Origin: Scatosoma sp002474405
GTDB lineage: Bacteria; Bacillota; Clostridia; Christensenellales; Borkfalkiaceae
NCBI GenBank assembly: GCA_937892545.1
Contig: CALAFO010000054.1
Location: 1-64,000, forward strand
Direction: 5' to 3'
DNA length: 64,000 nucleotides
A program made the translations under genes and the position numbers. Shown here piece by piece: positions 1 through 7,674 of this stretch. The notes below the pieces were generated by a model. That model saw nothing but the letters and a program-made list of their open reading frames with translations, was not told the DNA's origin and searched no databases. Position 1 is the first letter of the stretch; the number at the start of each line of letters is the position of its first letter.

Positions 1-1383
1 CTCAGCCGAACCGCCGTTCAACGCCCCCGCCGGAGCTTTCACCAGAACGCCGTTTTCCTCGCGCAGCGTTCCCGTTAAAATCCCCAGATCCCGCGCCAGC
101 GTCGCGGGGTTGCAACTGATCATTACAAACCGTTCGATGCCCGATTTTAAAATCGCCTGCAGCACGCTTCTCGCCACCCCGGCGCGCGGCGGATCAAGTA
201 TCAGCGCCACCTTTTCCTCGTACCCGCGTTGCGAAGAAACCGCTTCTTCCGCAGAATTTTTCTGCCATAACGCCCGTTCCCGCTCCATAATCGCAGGCAC
301 TTCCGCAGCTGCGTCGCCGCAGATATTCGTCATATTTTGCAGCCCGTTTTTCGCTTTCAGCGCCTCCGCGCACGCCGAAGCTTCTTTATTCAGCTCCACT
401 CCGTACGCACGTCTGCACCGCTTCGCCGCCATCGCCGTCATCAACCCGCCGCCCGAATACGCGTCTATCACCGTCTCCGCACCGCCCGCAAAACACGCCT
501 CCATCGCCCGTTCGTACAATTTTTCGCGTATTTCCGGATTCACCTGCACAAACGTTTCCGCGCCCGCTTCGTATACAATGCCGCCCGTGCGCCCTTCCAG
601 CCGCGCGGCGCCGCACAACAGATAAAATTTATCGCCGAAAATCACGTTGGTATCGCCCGTATTCACGTTCACATACACGCCGCAGCCGGGAAAAAGCTTC
701 TGTAATCTTCCCGTCAGCCACGCCTCGCACGGAAGTTTTCTCGCCGTCGCCACCACGGTAATCAACAATTTTCCGTCAATCTCCCGCGCCACCAGATGCC
801 GCAAAAGCCCTTTTTTCGTCCGTTCGTCATACCCTTTCGCGCCCGAAACGGCTATGTATTCCCTGAACGCCGCCATCAGTTCTTCCGCCCATGCCGGATG
901 AATATAACATTTTTCCGCAGGCACCAGCCGATGACTGCGCTCCGCATAAAATCCGAGCGCCGTATGCCCGTTTGCGTCCACCCCCACGGGAATCTGCAGT
1001 TTGTTGCGGTATCCGTATTCGCTTTCGCACGCCACAACGGGCGAAACTTCCGCCTCTACCCCGCCGATTTTTCGCAGCGCGTTTTTCACTTTTTCCCGCT
1101 TGAATTCACGCTGCGTTTCATAGTCCGCGTGCTGCAACTGACACCCGCCGCACGTATAAAACACGGGACACTTCGGCTGTACCCGCCCTTTCGCGGGGAC
1201 AATCACCTTTTCTGTTTTACCGTAGCCGGTATTTCCCTTGATTTTCAGCACCTTAAACGAAATCTCTTCGCCCGGCAGCGCATACGGCACGAAAAAAACG
1301 CACCCTTCCGCACAGACGACGCCCTCGCCGTCGCTCCCGAAAGACTGCACTTTTCCCGTTAAAATATCGTTCTTTTCAATCAT
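1..1383 (-). CDS. rlmD: 23S rRNA (uracil-5-)-methyltransferase RlmD/RumA family, 3' end outside window
   Basis: The frame is open for 461 codons from an ATG at 1383 to the window edge, so the C-terminus is missing. It would methylate a uracil C5 in 23S rRNA using S-adenosylmethionine. The N-terminus (about residues 5-60) looks like a TRAM domain. Residues near 70-82 carry a C-x5-C-x2-C cluster with a fourth Cys further on (PAEKC), as expected for the [4Fe-4S] site. The SAM-binding motif is DAYSGGGLMT, followed by the DPPRAG motif and the catalytic-Cys motif SCNPATLARDL near the end. A poorly conserved insertion of about 20 residues precedes DPPRAG. Family membership is clear; RlmD versus RlmCD paralogue is not decided. 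Confidence 0.9.
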   Translation of the reverse strand, partial: MIEKNDILTGKVQSFGSDGEGVVCAEGCVFFVPYALPGEEISFKVLKIKGNTGYGKTEKVIVPAKGRVQPKCPVFYTCGGCQLQHADYETQREFKREKVKNALRKIGGVEAEVSPVVACESEYGYRNKLQIPVGVDANGHTALGFYAERSHRLVPAEKCYIHPAWAEELMAAFREYIAVSGAKGYDERTKKGLLRHLVAREIDGKLLITVVATARKLPCEAWLTGRLQKLFPGCGVYVNVNTGDTNVIFGDKFYLLCGAARLEGRTGGIVYEAGAETFVQVNPEIREKLYERAMEACFAGGAETVIDAYSGGGLMTAMAAKRCRRAYGVELNKEASACAEALKAKNGLQNMTNICGDAAAEVPAIMERERALWQKNSAEEAVSSQRGYEEKVALILDPPRAGVARSVLQAILKSGIERFVMISCNPATLARDLGILTGTLREENGVLVKAPAGALNGGSAE

Positions 1384-1426
1384 TTCGCCCACCCATAGCG
1401 CGCGCGAACGCGATTTTTGTTGTATT

Positions 1427-2233
1427 TCATTTTTTTCCGACGTATTTTTTTATCAGATAATTCACGCTTCTGCGCAAGCGGAACATAATCAGATCGTACA
1501 CGATGAAAAACGCACTTCCGCCCAACGCGATCGCAAGAAAAATATGCTCGTCGATAAACGGTATCGCCGTCTGCGCCGAAAACACGATCTTCCATACGAA
1601 AAACATCGCCGCGTCAAACCACACGATTTTCAGAAGCAGAAACGGTACGTCCGCCGCGACAAACCGTTTTTTACCGCCCGTTTTGTTCGTTCGGTTCTTT
1701 CCGCTCCGCCGCGTTGCCTCCGTGAATATCGGCTGAGAAAAATCGAAAACGAACTCTTCCATTTTTTTTCGCGAAGCGCAGACCTGTCCGTCGTCTTGTC
1801 GTTTCTCTGCCGTTCCGTCGTCCGGCGTTTTCCCCGTCCGCGCCGCGTCATCTCCGTCCTCCGCGCCGTTTTCTCCGCTTTCCTCGCCGCCGCAAGCCGC
1901 GTTTCCCGCGGTTTTCGCTTTCGCCGCGTCCTTCGCCTCATGCAGACGCGCCTGCCACTCGTTCACCAGAGGGTGCAGCCCGAAAAACATCGTAAACGGC
2001 AGCGTATCGAAAAAATTAAATCCGTTGAAAAGCAGCGTAAGCACGTTAATCGCGGCAAAGCAAAGCGCCGCACCCTTGAAGTAGCCGCGCGATAACGGCA
2101 GCATCATGCAAAGGCACGCGAACAGATACCCCGTGAAGAGCATCGGCGAATATAACGTGCCGACGGTTAAGCCCAGCGTTCCGAGAGCGCAAGCCACCGC
2201 CGACAGTGCGATTTCCTTCGAATTTTTTCTCAT
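1427..2233 (-). CDS. polytopic membrane protein with a charged central insertion, function unknown
   Basis: This 268-residue protein has about three hydrophobic helices in the first 90 residues. A long polar insertion rich in Ala, Glu, Asp, Lys and Arg follows (about residues 95-165), then two or three more helices and a basic C-terminus. The N-terminal half (opening MRKNSKEIALSAVACALG) recalls small ECF transporter S components, but I see no substrate motif, so this is only a resemblance. A TTG codon two positions upstream is an alternative start; the ATG at 2233 is preferred. It lies 43 bases upstream of rlmD on the same strand and may be cotranscribed with it. Confidence 0.6.
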   Translation of the reverse strand: MRKNSKEIALSAVACALGTLGLTVGTLYSPMLFTGYLFACLCMMLPLSRGYFKGAALCFAAINVLTLLFNGFNFFDTLPFTMFFGLHPLVNEWQARLHEAKDAAKAKTAGNAACGGEESGENGAEDGDDAARTGKTPDDGTAEKRQDDGQVCASRKKMEEFVFDFSQPIFTEATRRSGKNRTNKTGGKKRFVAADVPFLLLKIVWFDAAMFFVWKIVFSAQTAIPFIDEHIFLAIALGGSAFFIVYDLIMFRLRRSVNYLIKKYVGKK

Positions 2234-2257
2234 TTTCAACCGCGTTTTTTCCGCGCT

Positions 2258-2860
2258 TTATCTGCACCCGCAGCAAAGCGAAAACAAACAATCCACGCAA
2301 AGATAGGTATAGCAGCAGGAAATGCACTGCGTGCAGGCGTTTCCGCCCATCTGCTGCCCCTCGTCGTACGCGGGCGCGCTTTCCGTCTCGTTTTTCGCGG
2401 AACGTTTTTCGTAATCGTTCTTCGCATTCAGCTTACCGTACGCCTCGCGGTACTTCTTGTTGTCCTTATCCAGCTCCATGGCGATTTCCAGCTGTTTTTT
2501 GCTGTCGTTAAACCAGTTTTTCTTATAGAAGATGCACGACTGCAGATAATGCCACTCGGCGTTTCTCTCGTTGAAAGAATCCAGTTTCGCCTGCGCCTCG
2601 TTCAGCTTGTTTTCGCGCAGCAGATTCGCCACTTCTTCCAGCGCGGAGCTCGAACCGTCCGTTTCTTTCTGCGCGCGCGAAGCCTTGATTTCGGCATACG
2701 CCGTTTCCAGTTTCGTCAGGTTCTGCGCGCCCTCGTTGCCCGCTTCGCCGTCCAGCCAGCGGTCCTCTTCGTACTTCTTTTTCAGTTCCTTATATCTGGC
2801 TTCGATCTCTTCGTCCGTCGCCGTTTCGTCCAGATTGAAAAAACGGTAATACTCGTTCAT
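2258..2860 (-). CDS. J-domain-like protein with helical repeat and Cys-rich C-terminus
   Basis: The start at 2860 (MNEYYRFFNLDE) is chosen because AAGGAAGGAAG lies just upstream; an in-frame extension of 20 residues lacks such a site. Residues 1-60 have the helix pattern of a J domain, but the HPD tripeptide needed to stimulate DnaK is absent. Residues about 75-140 look like one or two TPR-type helical pairs. The last 30 residues are extremely Cys-rich (NACTQCISCCYTYLCVDC and more), which suggests metal binding or membrane association. It sits 23 bases downstream of the DUF5685 gene, and I recall this pairing from other Clostridia. Function unknown. Confidence 0.7.
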   Translation of the reverse strand: MNEYYRFFNLDETATDEEIEARYKELKKKYEEDRWLDGEAGNEGAQNLTKLETAYAEIKASRAQKETDGSSSALEEVANLLRENKLNEAQAKLDSFNERNAEWHYLQSCIFYKKNWFNDSKKQLEIAMELDKDNKKYREAYGKLNAKNDYEKRSAKNETESAPAYDEGQQMGGNACTQCISCCYTYLCVDCLFSLCCGCR

Positions 2861-2883
2861 GTTTTTCTTCCTTCCTTTTTCTC

Positions 2884-3783
2884 TCAAACGTTTTGTTTCG
2901 CCTTCTTGCAGCCTTTGCATTTTTTATCCGCCGCCGCAATCAGTTTGTTTTTTATCTCTTTCGTCTTTGCCGGCAACCCGCGAAGCAACACATTGTCGGT
3001 TAAATCGCGGTTGAAATAAAACCGGATGCCTGCCGCGTTTTCGCGTATGTCGTAAAACAGACTGTTGAAAATATAGTCCGTGTCGTCTCCGTGCTTTTCC
3101 AGAAGCTCCTTGCCGTTCTTTTCTTTAAACGCCCTGTAAAATACGTTGTACGCGCCGCTTTTCACGTCCTTGTCGTAATCGTCCAGCGCATCCGTAAGAT
3201 AAATCCACTTGCCCAAAGCGTAAAACAGGTTGCGCGTACAGGCGGTGGCTTTGTCTTTTAAAATATAATCGGAAACGTCCGCCAGCATCAGCGCGGTGGC
3301 GTCCGCCGCAAAATCCACGCTTTCCGTGCCGCCGTCTTTTTCCGCTTCTTTCTGCCTGCTCAGATCCCCCGTAACAATTTTAAACAGTTCAGGATAATCG
3401 CGCTTCGCGCGGCGATACCCCTTTTTAAACCAGAGCCGCTTTCCTTTGCCTTTTTTCTCGTCCTGCACGTCGTCGTCGTATTTCAGATAAGCGAGAATCG
3501 TGTTCAGCGCGCCCAGCGTTTTCGTCATTTCGTCCGCTTTCGCCATCTTGCGCTTTCTGCCCAGACAATGCGCCACGCAGCGCGATTCTTCTATTTCGAG
3601 GTCCTCCCCGCTTATATTGTGCAATAAAACGGAAAAAAACGTAACGTCGTACGAAAGCCCCATCCTCGCAAGCATGCCGCAGGATAACCCGATGCCTTTG
3701 CACACGCCGCAATACGCCGCCTTGTACAAAGTTTCGTCCTTAATATAAAGATACGGCGTATCCGCCCGCACGTAACCGAACAT
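2884..3783 (-). CDS. DUF5685 family protein
   Basis: The 299-residue product opens MFGYVRADTPYLYIKDE and has the early YCGVCKGIG motif with two cysteines, typical as I recall of DUF5685. The start at 3783 is supported by an AAGGA site; an upstream in-frame extension of 46 residues is low-complexity and has no such support. The rest is helical, with DALDDYDKDVKSGAYN near the middle. The C-terminus is basic with a second cysteine pair (KKCKGCKKAK). No enzymatic function is established to my knowledge. It is followed at once by the J-like Cys-rich protein, so the two probably act together. Confidence 0.75.
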   Translation of the reverse strand: MFGYVRADTPYLYIKDETLYKAAYCGVCKGIGLSCGMLARMGLSYDVTFFSVLLHNISGEDLEIEESRCVAHCLGRKRKMAKADEMTKTLGALNTILAYLKYDDDVQDEKKGKGKRLWFKKGYRRAKRDYPELFKIVTGDLSRQKEAEKDGGTESVDFAADATALMLADVSDYILKDKATACTRNLFYALGKWIYLTDALDDYDKDVKSGAYNVFYRAFKEKNGKELLEKHGDDTDYIFNSLFYDIRENAAGIRFYFNRDLTDNVLLRGLPAKTKEIKNKLIAAADKKCKGCKKAKQNV

Positions 3784-4064
3784 TTCGTTTCCTTGTCCTT
3801 TAAAACGCGCCGCGCGCAAAAGCTTGCCTCCGCCGCCGTTTTTCACAGAATATTGTACCACTTTTATGCGAAAAACGCAACTTTGCAAACCCTTTTTTGC
3901 ACATAAAAGCGATAAATACACCTAAAAACACCGATTTTATCACGTTTTTCACAAATCGATAAGCGTTTTTCACTCCTAACCGCGCATAAAATCAGCCGTT
4001 TTCAACATAAAAAACGGTGCGGACGTCCGCTTCCTGCCGCAGACTCCGCGCCGCTTTTCTTACA

Positions 4065-5585
4065 TTAACGTTTCTTTTTCGTTTCGGGCACGAAATTTCC
4101 GTCCACGAAATCCAGCAACGCCGCCGTCAGCCGCTTGCCCTCCGAGGGAAGTACGTCCTTGAACCGCGGCTCGATATACCGAAGTTCCGTAATGAACTTC
4201 GGCGGTTTCATCGCCGTTAAAAGATTCAGCCGCTTCACGCCCTTGTAACTGTCTTTCACGTCGTTGCCCGAAATACAGTACAATACGTCCTGCGGACATT
4301 TGAACGGATTCACGGTAGCCGCCAGCACCAGCGGCGTCTCGTCGTCCTCGTTCTCCGCGCGGTATTTATCGGTAACCGCCGCCGCAACGCCCGTTTCCAC
4401 GTCGGTTACGTAGCCGTATTCTTCGAAAATAGAATACGAAGTTTCCAGCAGTTCGTCCTCCGAAGCGTATTCGGCATAAAAATCCTTTATAAGCGCCGCG
4501 CGCTCGCTTTCCGTCAGGCTTAAAACGCCCGTTTCGTCCAACTGCCGCATCCTCTCCGCCGTGCTTGCGGCGTTTCTTCCGCTCAGCTCGAACACCAGTC
4601 GTTCCGCATTCAGCGGCACGGCAACGTCCAGCCCTTTCGCCATCGTGCGGCGGAACGATTTATCCTCGTTCAGCGCGCCCTTCGTAAACAAATCCAGCGC
4701 GGCTTTGTTGCGGTTGAACGGCACAAACAGCTTGCGGACGGGCAACCCCATCTTTTTGGCATACCACCCCGCCACCGCCGCGTTCAGATTGCCGGAAGCC
4801 ACCGAGAAATCCACTTCCTCGCCGTCCTCGATCTGCCCGGAAGAACAAAGGTCGGCATACGCCGAAAAATACCAGACGATTTCGGGAATCAGCCGCGCTA
4901 CGTTCGAAGAATTTCCGCCCGCCGCGTAAATCGCGCGTTTTTTCAGTTCTCCGCCGAATTTTTCCGAACAGAGAATCCTGTGCACTAGATGCTGGCACAC
5001 GTCGAAATTATCGGAAACGCCCGCCGCGTACACCCGCTCGCCGCTCATCACCGTAAGGTTGAGCCGCTGCATTTTGGAAAGCCCTTCTTCCGGGTAAAAC
5101 GCCGCCACGTAAACGTCCTCGTCGTCCTTGAAATTATCAATCAGAGAAACGCCCGTATTGCCCGACGTCGCCGCCAGAATCAGCGTTTTTTCCGTCTTGT
5201 TCAGCCGTTTTTTCGCCTCTTTGAAAAGTGGCGCGAAAATATTTACGGAAAGGTCTTTTACGGAACACGTCTGCCCGCGGAAAAGTTCCAGCACGTACCG
5301 CCCGTCGTCGATTTTCACCAGCGGCACTTCGTCTTTTCCCTCGAAGCCCTTAAACGCGCTTTCCGAAACGGACGTTAAAAATTCGTCGCCGAATTCGCCG
5401 AAATACAGCGAAAGGATATACTTCGCGCGTTCCGCGTAGCTCATATCCTCCATTTTTTCCCGTTCGGCTTTTCCCACAAGCGGAAAAGATTCGGGCACGT
5501 ACAAGCCGCCGCCCGCCGATAATCCGTTATACACCGCTTCCGGCGCCGATACCTTCTCCCCCGACCTCGTTCCGATAAATTGCAT
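4065..5585 (-). CDS. thrC: threonine synthase, divergent
   Basis: A PLP enzyme of 506 residues that would convert O-phosphohomoserine to threonine. The N-terminus (MQFIGTRSGEKVSAPEAV, then GGGLYVPE) matches the bacterial family. The PLP lysine is K110 in RGQTCSVKDLS, where most members read GPT-x-AFKD, and the phosphate-binding loop reads ATSGNTGVS rather than ATSGDTG. VASGNLNAAVAGWYAKKMG corresponds to the conserved VPTGNFG segment. The length fits the family. ATG 5585 is preferred over a GTG three codons upstream because GGAAGGTG lies seven bases before it. The altered motifs leave some doubt about substrate. Confidence 0.82.
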   Translation of the reverse strand: MQFIGTRSGEKVSAPEAVYNGLSAGGGLYVPESFPLVGKAEREKMEDMSYAERAKYILSLYFGEFGDEFLTSVSESAFKGFEGKDEVPLVKIDDGRYVLELFRGQTCSVKDLSVNIFAPLFKEAKKRLNKTEKTLILAATSGNTGVSLIDNFKDDEDVYVAAFYPEEGLSKMQRLNLTVMSGERVYAAGVSDNFDVCQHLVHRILCSEKFGGELKKRAIYAAGGNSSNVARLIPEIVWYFSAYADLCSSGQIEDGEEVDFSVASGNLNAAVAGWYAKKMGLPVRKLFVPFNRNKAALDLFTKGALNEDKSFRRTMAKGLDVAVPLNAERLVFELSGRNAASTAERMRQLDETGVLSLTESERAALIKDFYAEYASEDELLETSYSIFEEYGYVTDVETGVAAAVTDKYRAENEDDETPLVLAATVNPFKCPQDVLYCISGNDVKDSYKGVKRLNLLTAMKPPKFITELRYIEPRFKDVLPSEGKRLTAALLDFVDGNFVPETKKKR

Positions 5586-5664
5586 AAAAAACACCTTCCG
5601 AAAGTTTTTGAACCGCCCCGCGCCGCGCGCCGCCGTTCAAATCAATGAAATGAAAAACCGTATC

Positions 5665-5688
5665 CGGACTTTCCCGAAGGAAAGTCCG
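5665..5688 (-). other. perfect 10-bp hairpin with UUCG tetraloop (minus strand)
   Basis: On the minus strand a perfect 10-bp stem (CGGACTTTCC / GGAAAGTCCG) closes a TTCG loop, the extra-stable C(UUCG)G form. It lies 145 bases downstream of the small ATPase gene and about 80 bases upstream of thrC. A run of five T follows six bases after the stem, so it may be a weak terminator or a processing-stable 3' end. The rest of 5586-5832 shows nothing else I can support. Confidence 0.5.
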
Positions 5689-5832
5689 AACAGCAGGTTC
5701 TATAAAAATCTTTTCCGTCGCGCGCTTTCAATACCTATTTCCCGCCGCGCGCCGAATGCCCGCGCGCAAACAAACGTGCAAAAGCATGTTTTGCCGAAAA
5801 CGCTCCGTTAAACGCGCCGTTGCGCTGAAAGC

Positions 5833-6240
5833 TTAAAGATACTTCGAAATAAAGTCGGGCAAATCTTCCTTCGCCGCCGAAATCGAAACGGTAACCGTCA
5901 GATTATTCTCTTCCGCCGCCTTATCCAGCATATAGAAAAACGCGCCGAGTTCCGAAGCCTTTTTGCCGGCGATGCGCATCACGCCGTCGATGTAGATGTA
6001 TTCGTTATCGTGATTGCCCGCAATCACGCCCTTGATAAAGCCGCACAGCGCCGCTTCGCCCGCCACGTCGAAATCGGTTACGTCGATGAATCTCACTTCG
6101 CGTTCCAGATCGTACATGCCGCGTTTCGTATCGGTAATAAACACAAGGTGTCCCTTCGCCGTTTTCACCGCCTCGTTCGCCGCGTCGATCATCTGCTTGG
6201 TTTTGCCCGTACCTTTCGCGCCGTAAATTACTTTAATCAT
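5833..6240 (-). CDS. small P-loop ATPase of unknown function
   Basis: A 135-residue protein opening MIKVIYGAKGTGKTKQMID, with a full Walker A motif (GAKGTGKT) at residues 7-14. A possible Walker B strand ends EYIYIDGVMR. It is much shorter than AAA or thymidine kinase proteins and has no zinc-ribbon. The start has GGGAGG ten bases upstream. It has its own promoter at 6355-6383 and a transcription stop separates it from prfA, so it is probably monocistronic. I recognise it as a conserved Clostridia hypothetical without known role; nucleotide binding is the only safe statement. Confidence 0.75.
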   Translation of the reverse strand: MIKVIYGAKGTGKTKQMIDAANEAVKTAKGHLVFITDTKRGMYDLEREVRFIDVTDFDVAGEAALCGFIKGVIAGNHDNEYIYIDGVMRIAGKKASELGAFFYMLDKAAEENNLTVTVSISAAKEDLPDFISKYL

Positions 6241-6354
6241 TGTGCAAAATCCTCCCTGAAAAAAATTAGTTCTCTTTCCCCGCGTTCCGTCGCCCGCCGC
6301 GTTCCGCGTCTTTCGCGCCGCGCCGGAGCGGCAACGTTTTTCCGAGGTATATAT

Positions 6355-6383
6355 ATTTTAACAGATTTTCCCGTTAATTTCAA
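6355..6383 (-). promoter_or_regulatory. sigma-A promoter for the small P-loop ATPase
   Basis: Minus strand TTGAAA, 17 bases, TAAAAT. It would give a leader of about 105 bases before the ATG at 6240. The leader shows no riboswitch pattern that I recognise. The stretch 6464-6576, upstream of this promoter and downstream of prfA, holds nothing else I can name. Confidence 0.65.
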
Positions 6384-6428
6384 GGCTTTCTGTGAAAATT
6401 TTTTGTAACTTTCGCAACTTTTTTCCGA

Positions 6429-6463
6429 AAAAATCAAAAAATCGACTTTTATAAGTCGATTTT
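6429..6463 (-). terminator. intrinsic terminator after prfA
   Basis: Minus strand stem AAATCGACTT / AAGTCGATTT with a four-base loop is followed by TTTTTTGATTTTTT. It lies about 115 bases after the prfA stop codon and ends the rightward neighbours' transcription unit (prmC fusion - prfA). Confidence 0.7.
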
Positions 6464-6576
6464 CGTCAGACAAATTTCTTCTTTCCGCTGTCCGAAGCCC
6501 GTTTTTTCTTCCGCAGCTCCGTCCTGCAACCCTTTTTCCGCCGCGGCGCTATCGCAAAAAACCGCTTTCGCCCGGT

Positions 6577-7644
6577 TTAATTTTCCGAAGCGAGCAGCAG
6601 CTCTCTGTCGGCAATGGCAAGCGCCTGCACCATCTCGTCGAGATCACCCGCCAGAAATTTTTCCATATCGTACACGCTGAACCCTATCCGGTGATCGGTG
6701 ATGCGCGATTGCGGATAATTGTACGTGCGGATACGTTCGCTTCTGTCGCCGGAGCCCACCAGCGATCGCCGGCTTTCCTCGCGTTCTCTGCCCGCCTTGC
6801 CGCGGTACAAATCGTACAACCTCGAACGCAGCACCTGAAACGCGCGCTCCTTGTTTTTCAGCTGCGAACGCTCGTCCTGACACGTTACCACAATGCCCGT
6901 GGGGAAGTGCGTCAGCCGCACCGCGCTCGCCACCTTGTTCACGTTCTGCCCGCCTGCGCCGCCGGAATGGAAAATATCGATGCGCACGTCCTTATCGTTG
7001 ATTTCCACCTCCACGTCCTCCGCTTCGGGCAACACCGCCACCGTGGCGGTGGAAGTGTGAATCCGCCCCTGCGTTTCCGTTTCGGGCACGCGCTGCACTC
7101 TGTGCACGCCGCTTTCGTATTTCAACAGCTTGTACGCGCCCTTGCCGGAAACCTGATACACGGCTTCTTTCACGCCGCCCAGCTCCGTGGAAGAAACGTC
7201 CCCCGCTTCCATTTTCAGGCGCTTGCGCGCGCAATCCCCCGTGTACATACGGCAAAGCACCGCCGCAAACAGCGCCGCTTCTTCGCCGCCCGCCCCCGCG
7301 CGGATTTCCAGAACGCAGCTTTTCTCGTCGTTCTCGTCTTTGGGCAGCAGCAGAATTTTCAGTTCCTCTTTCAGCGCGGCAAGTTTTTCCTTGCATTCGT
7401 ACCCCTCGGAAAGCAGCAGATCTTTCATCTCCTTATCCGATTCCTCTTCCGCCAGAGAAAACGCGTCGTTCATTTCCTTTTCCATGGCGAGGTATTTTCC
7501 ATACGTTTCCGCCGTCTCTTCCAGTTCGGCGCGTTCCTTCGAATATTTTCCGTATTTTTCCGCGTCGGAACACACTTCCGCTTTCGAAAGTTCGTCGTTC
7601 AAAAATTCGAATCTTTCTTTGATTTTATCCAGTTTATCTATCAT
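6577..7644 (-). CDS. prfA: peptide chain release factor 1
   Basis: A 355-residue class I release factor that ends translation at UAA and UAG. The GGQ catalytic tripeptide is at residues 231-233 within SGGAGGQNVNKV, and its Gln is the substrate of PrmC, encoded just upstream. RF1 rather than RF2 is indicated by TYNYPQSRITDHRIGFSVY near the C-terminus and by the length. Domain order is helical domain 1, then the codon-recognition superdomain, then the GGQ domain. The 30-base gap to the upstream fusion gene implies cotranscription. Confidence 0.96.
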   Translation of the reverse strand: MIDKLDKIKERFEFLNDELSKAEVCSDAEKYGKYSKERAELEETAETYGKYLAMEKEMNDAFSLAEEESDKEMKDLLLSEGYECKEKLAALKEELKILLLPKDENDEKSCVLEIRAGAGGEEAALFAAVLCRMYTGDCARKRLKMEAGDVSSTELGGVKEAVYQVSGKGAYKLLKYESGVHRVQRVPETETQGRIHTSTATVAVLPEAEDVEVEINDKDVRIDIFHSGGAGGQNVNKVASAVRLTHFPTGIVVTCQDERSQLKNKERAFQVLRSRLYDLYRGKAGREREESRRSLVGSGDRSERIRTYNYPQSRITDHRIGFSVYDMEKFLAGDLDEMVQALAIADRELLLASEN

Positions 7645-7674
7645 ATTTCCGCTCGTTTTCCCGTTCTTCCCGCC

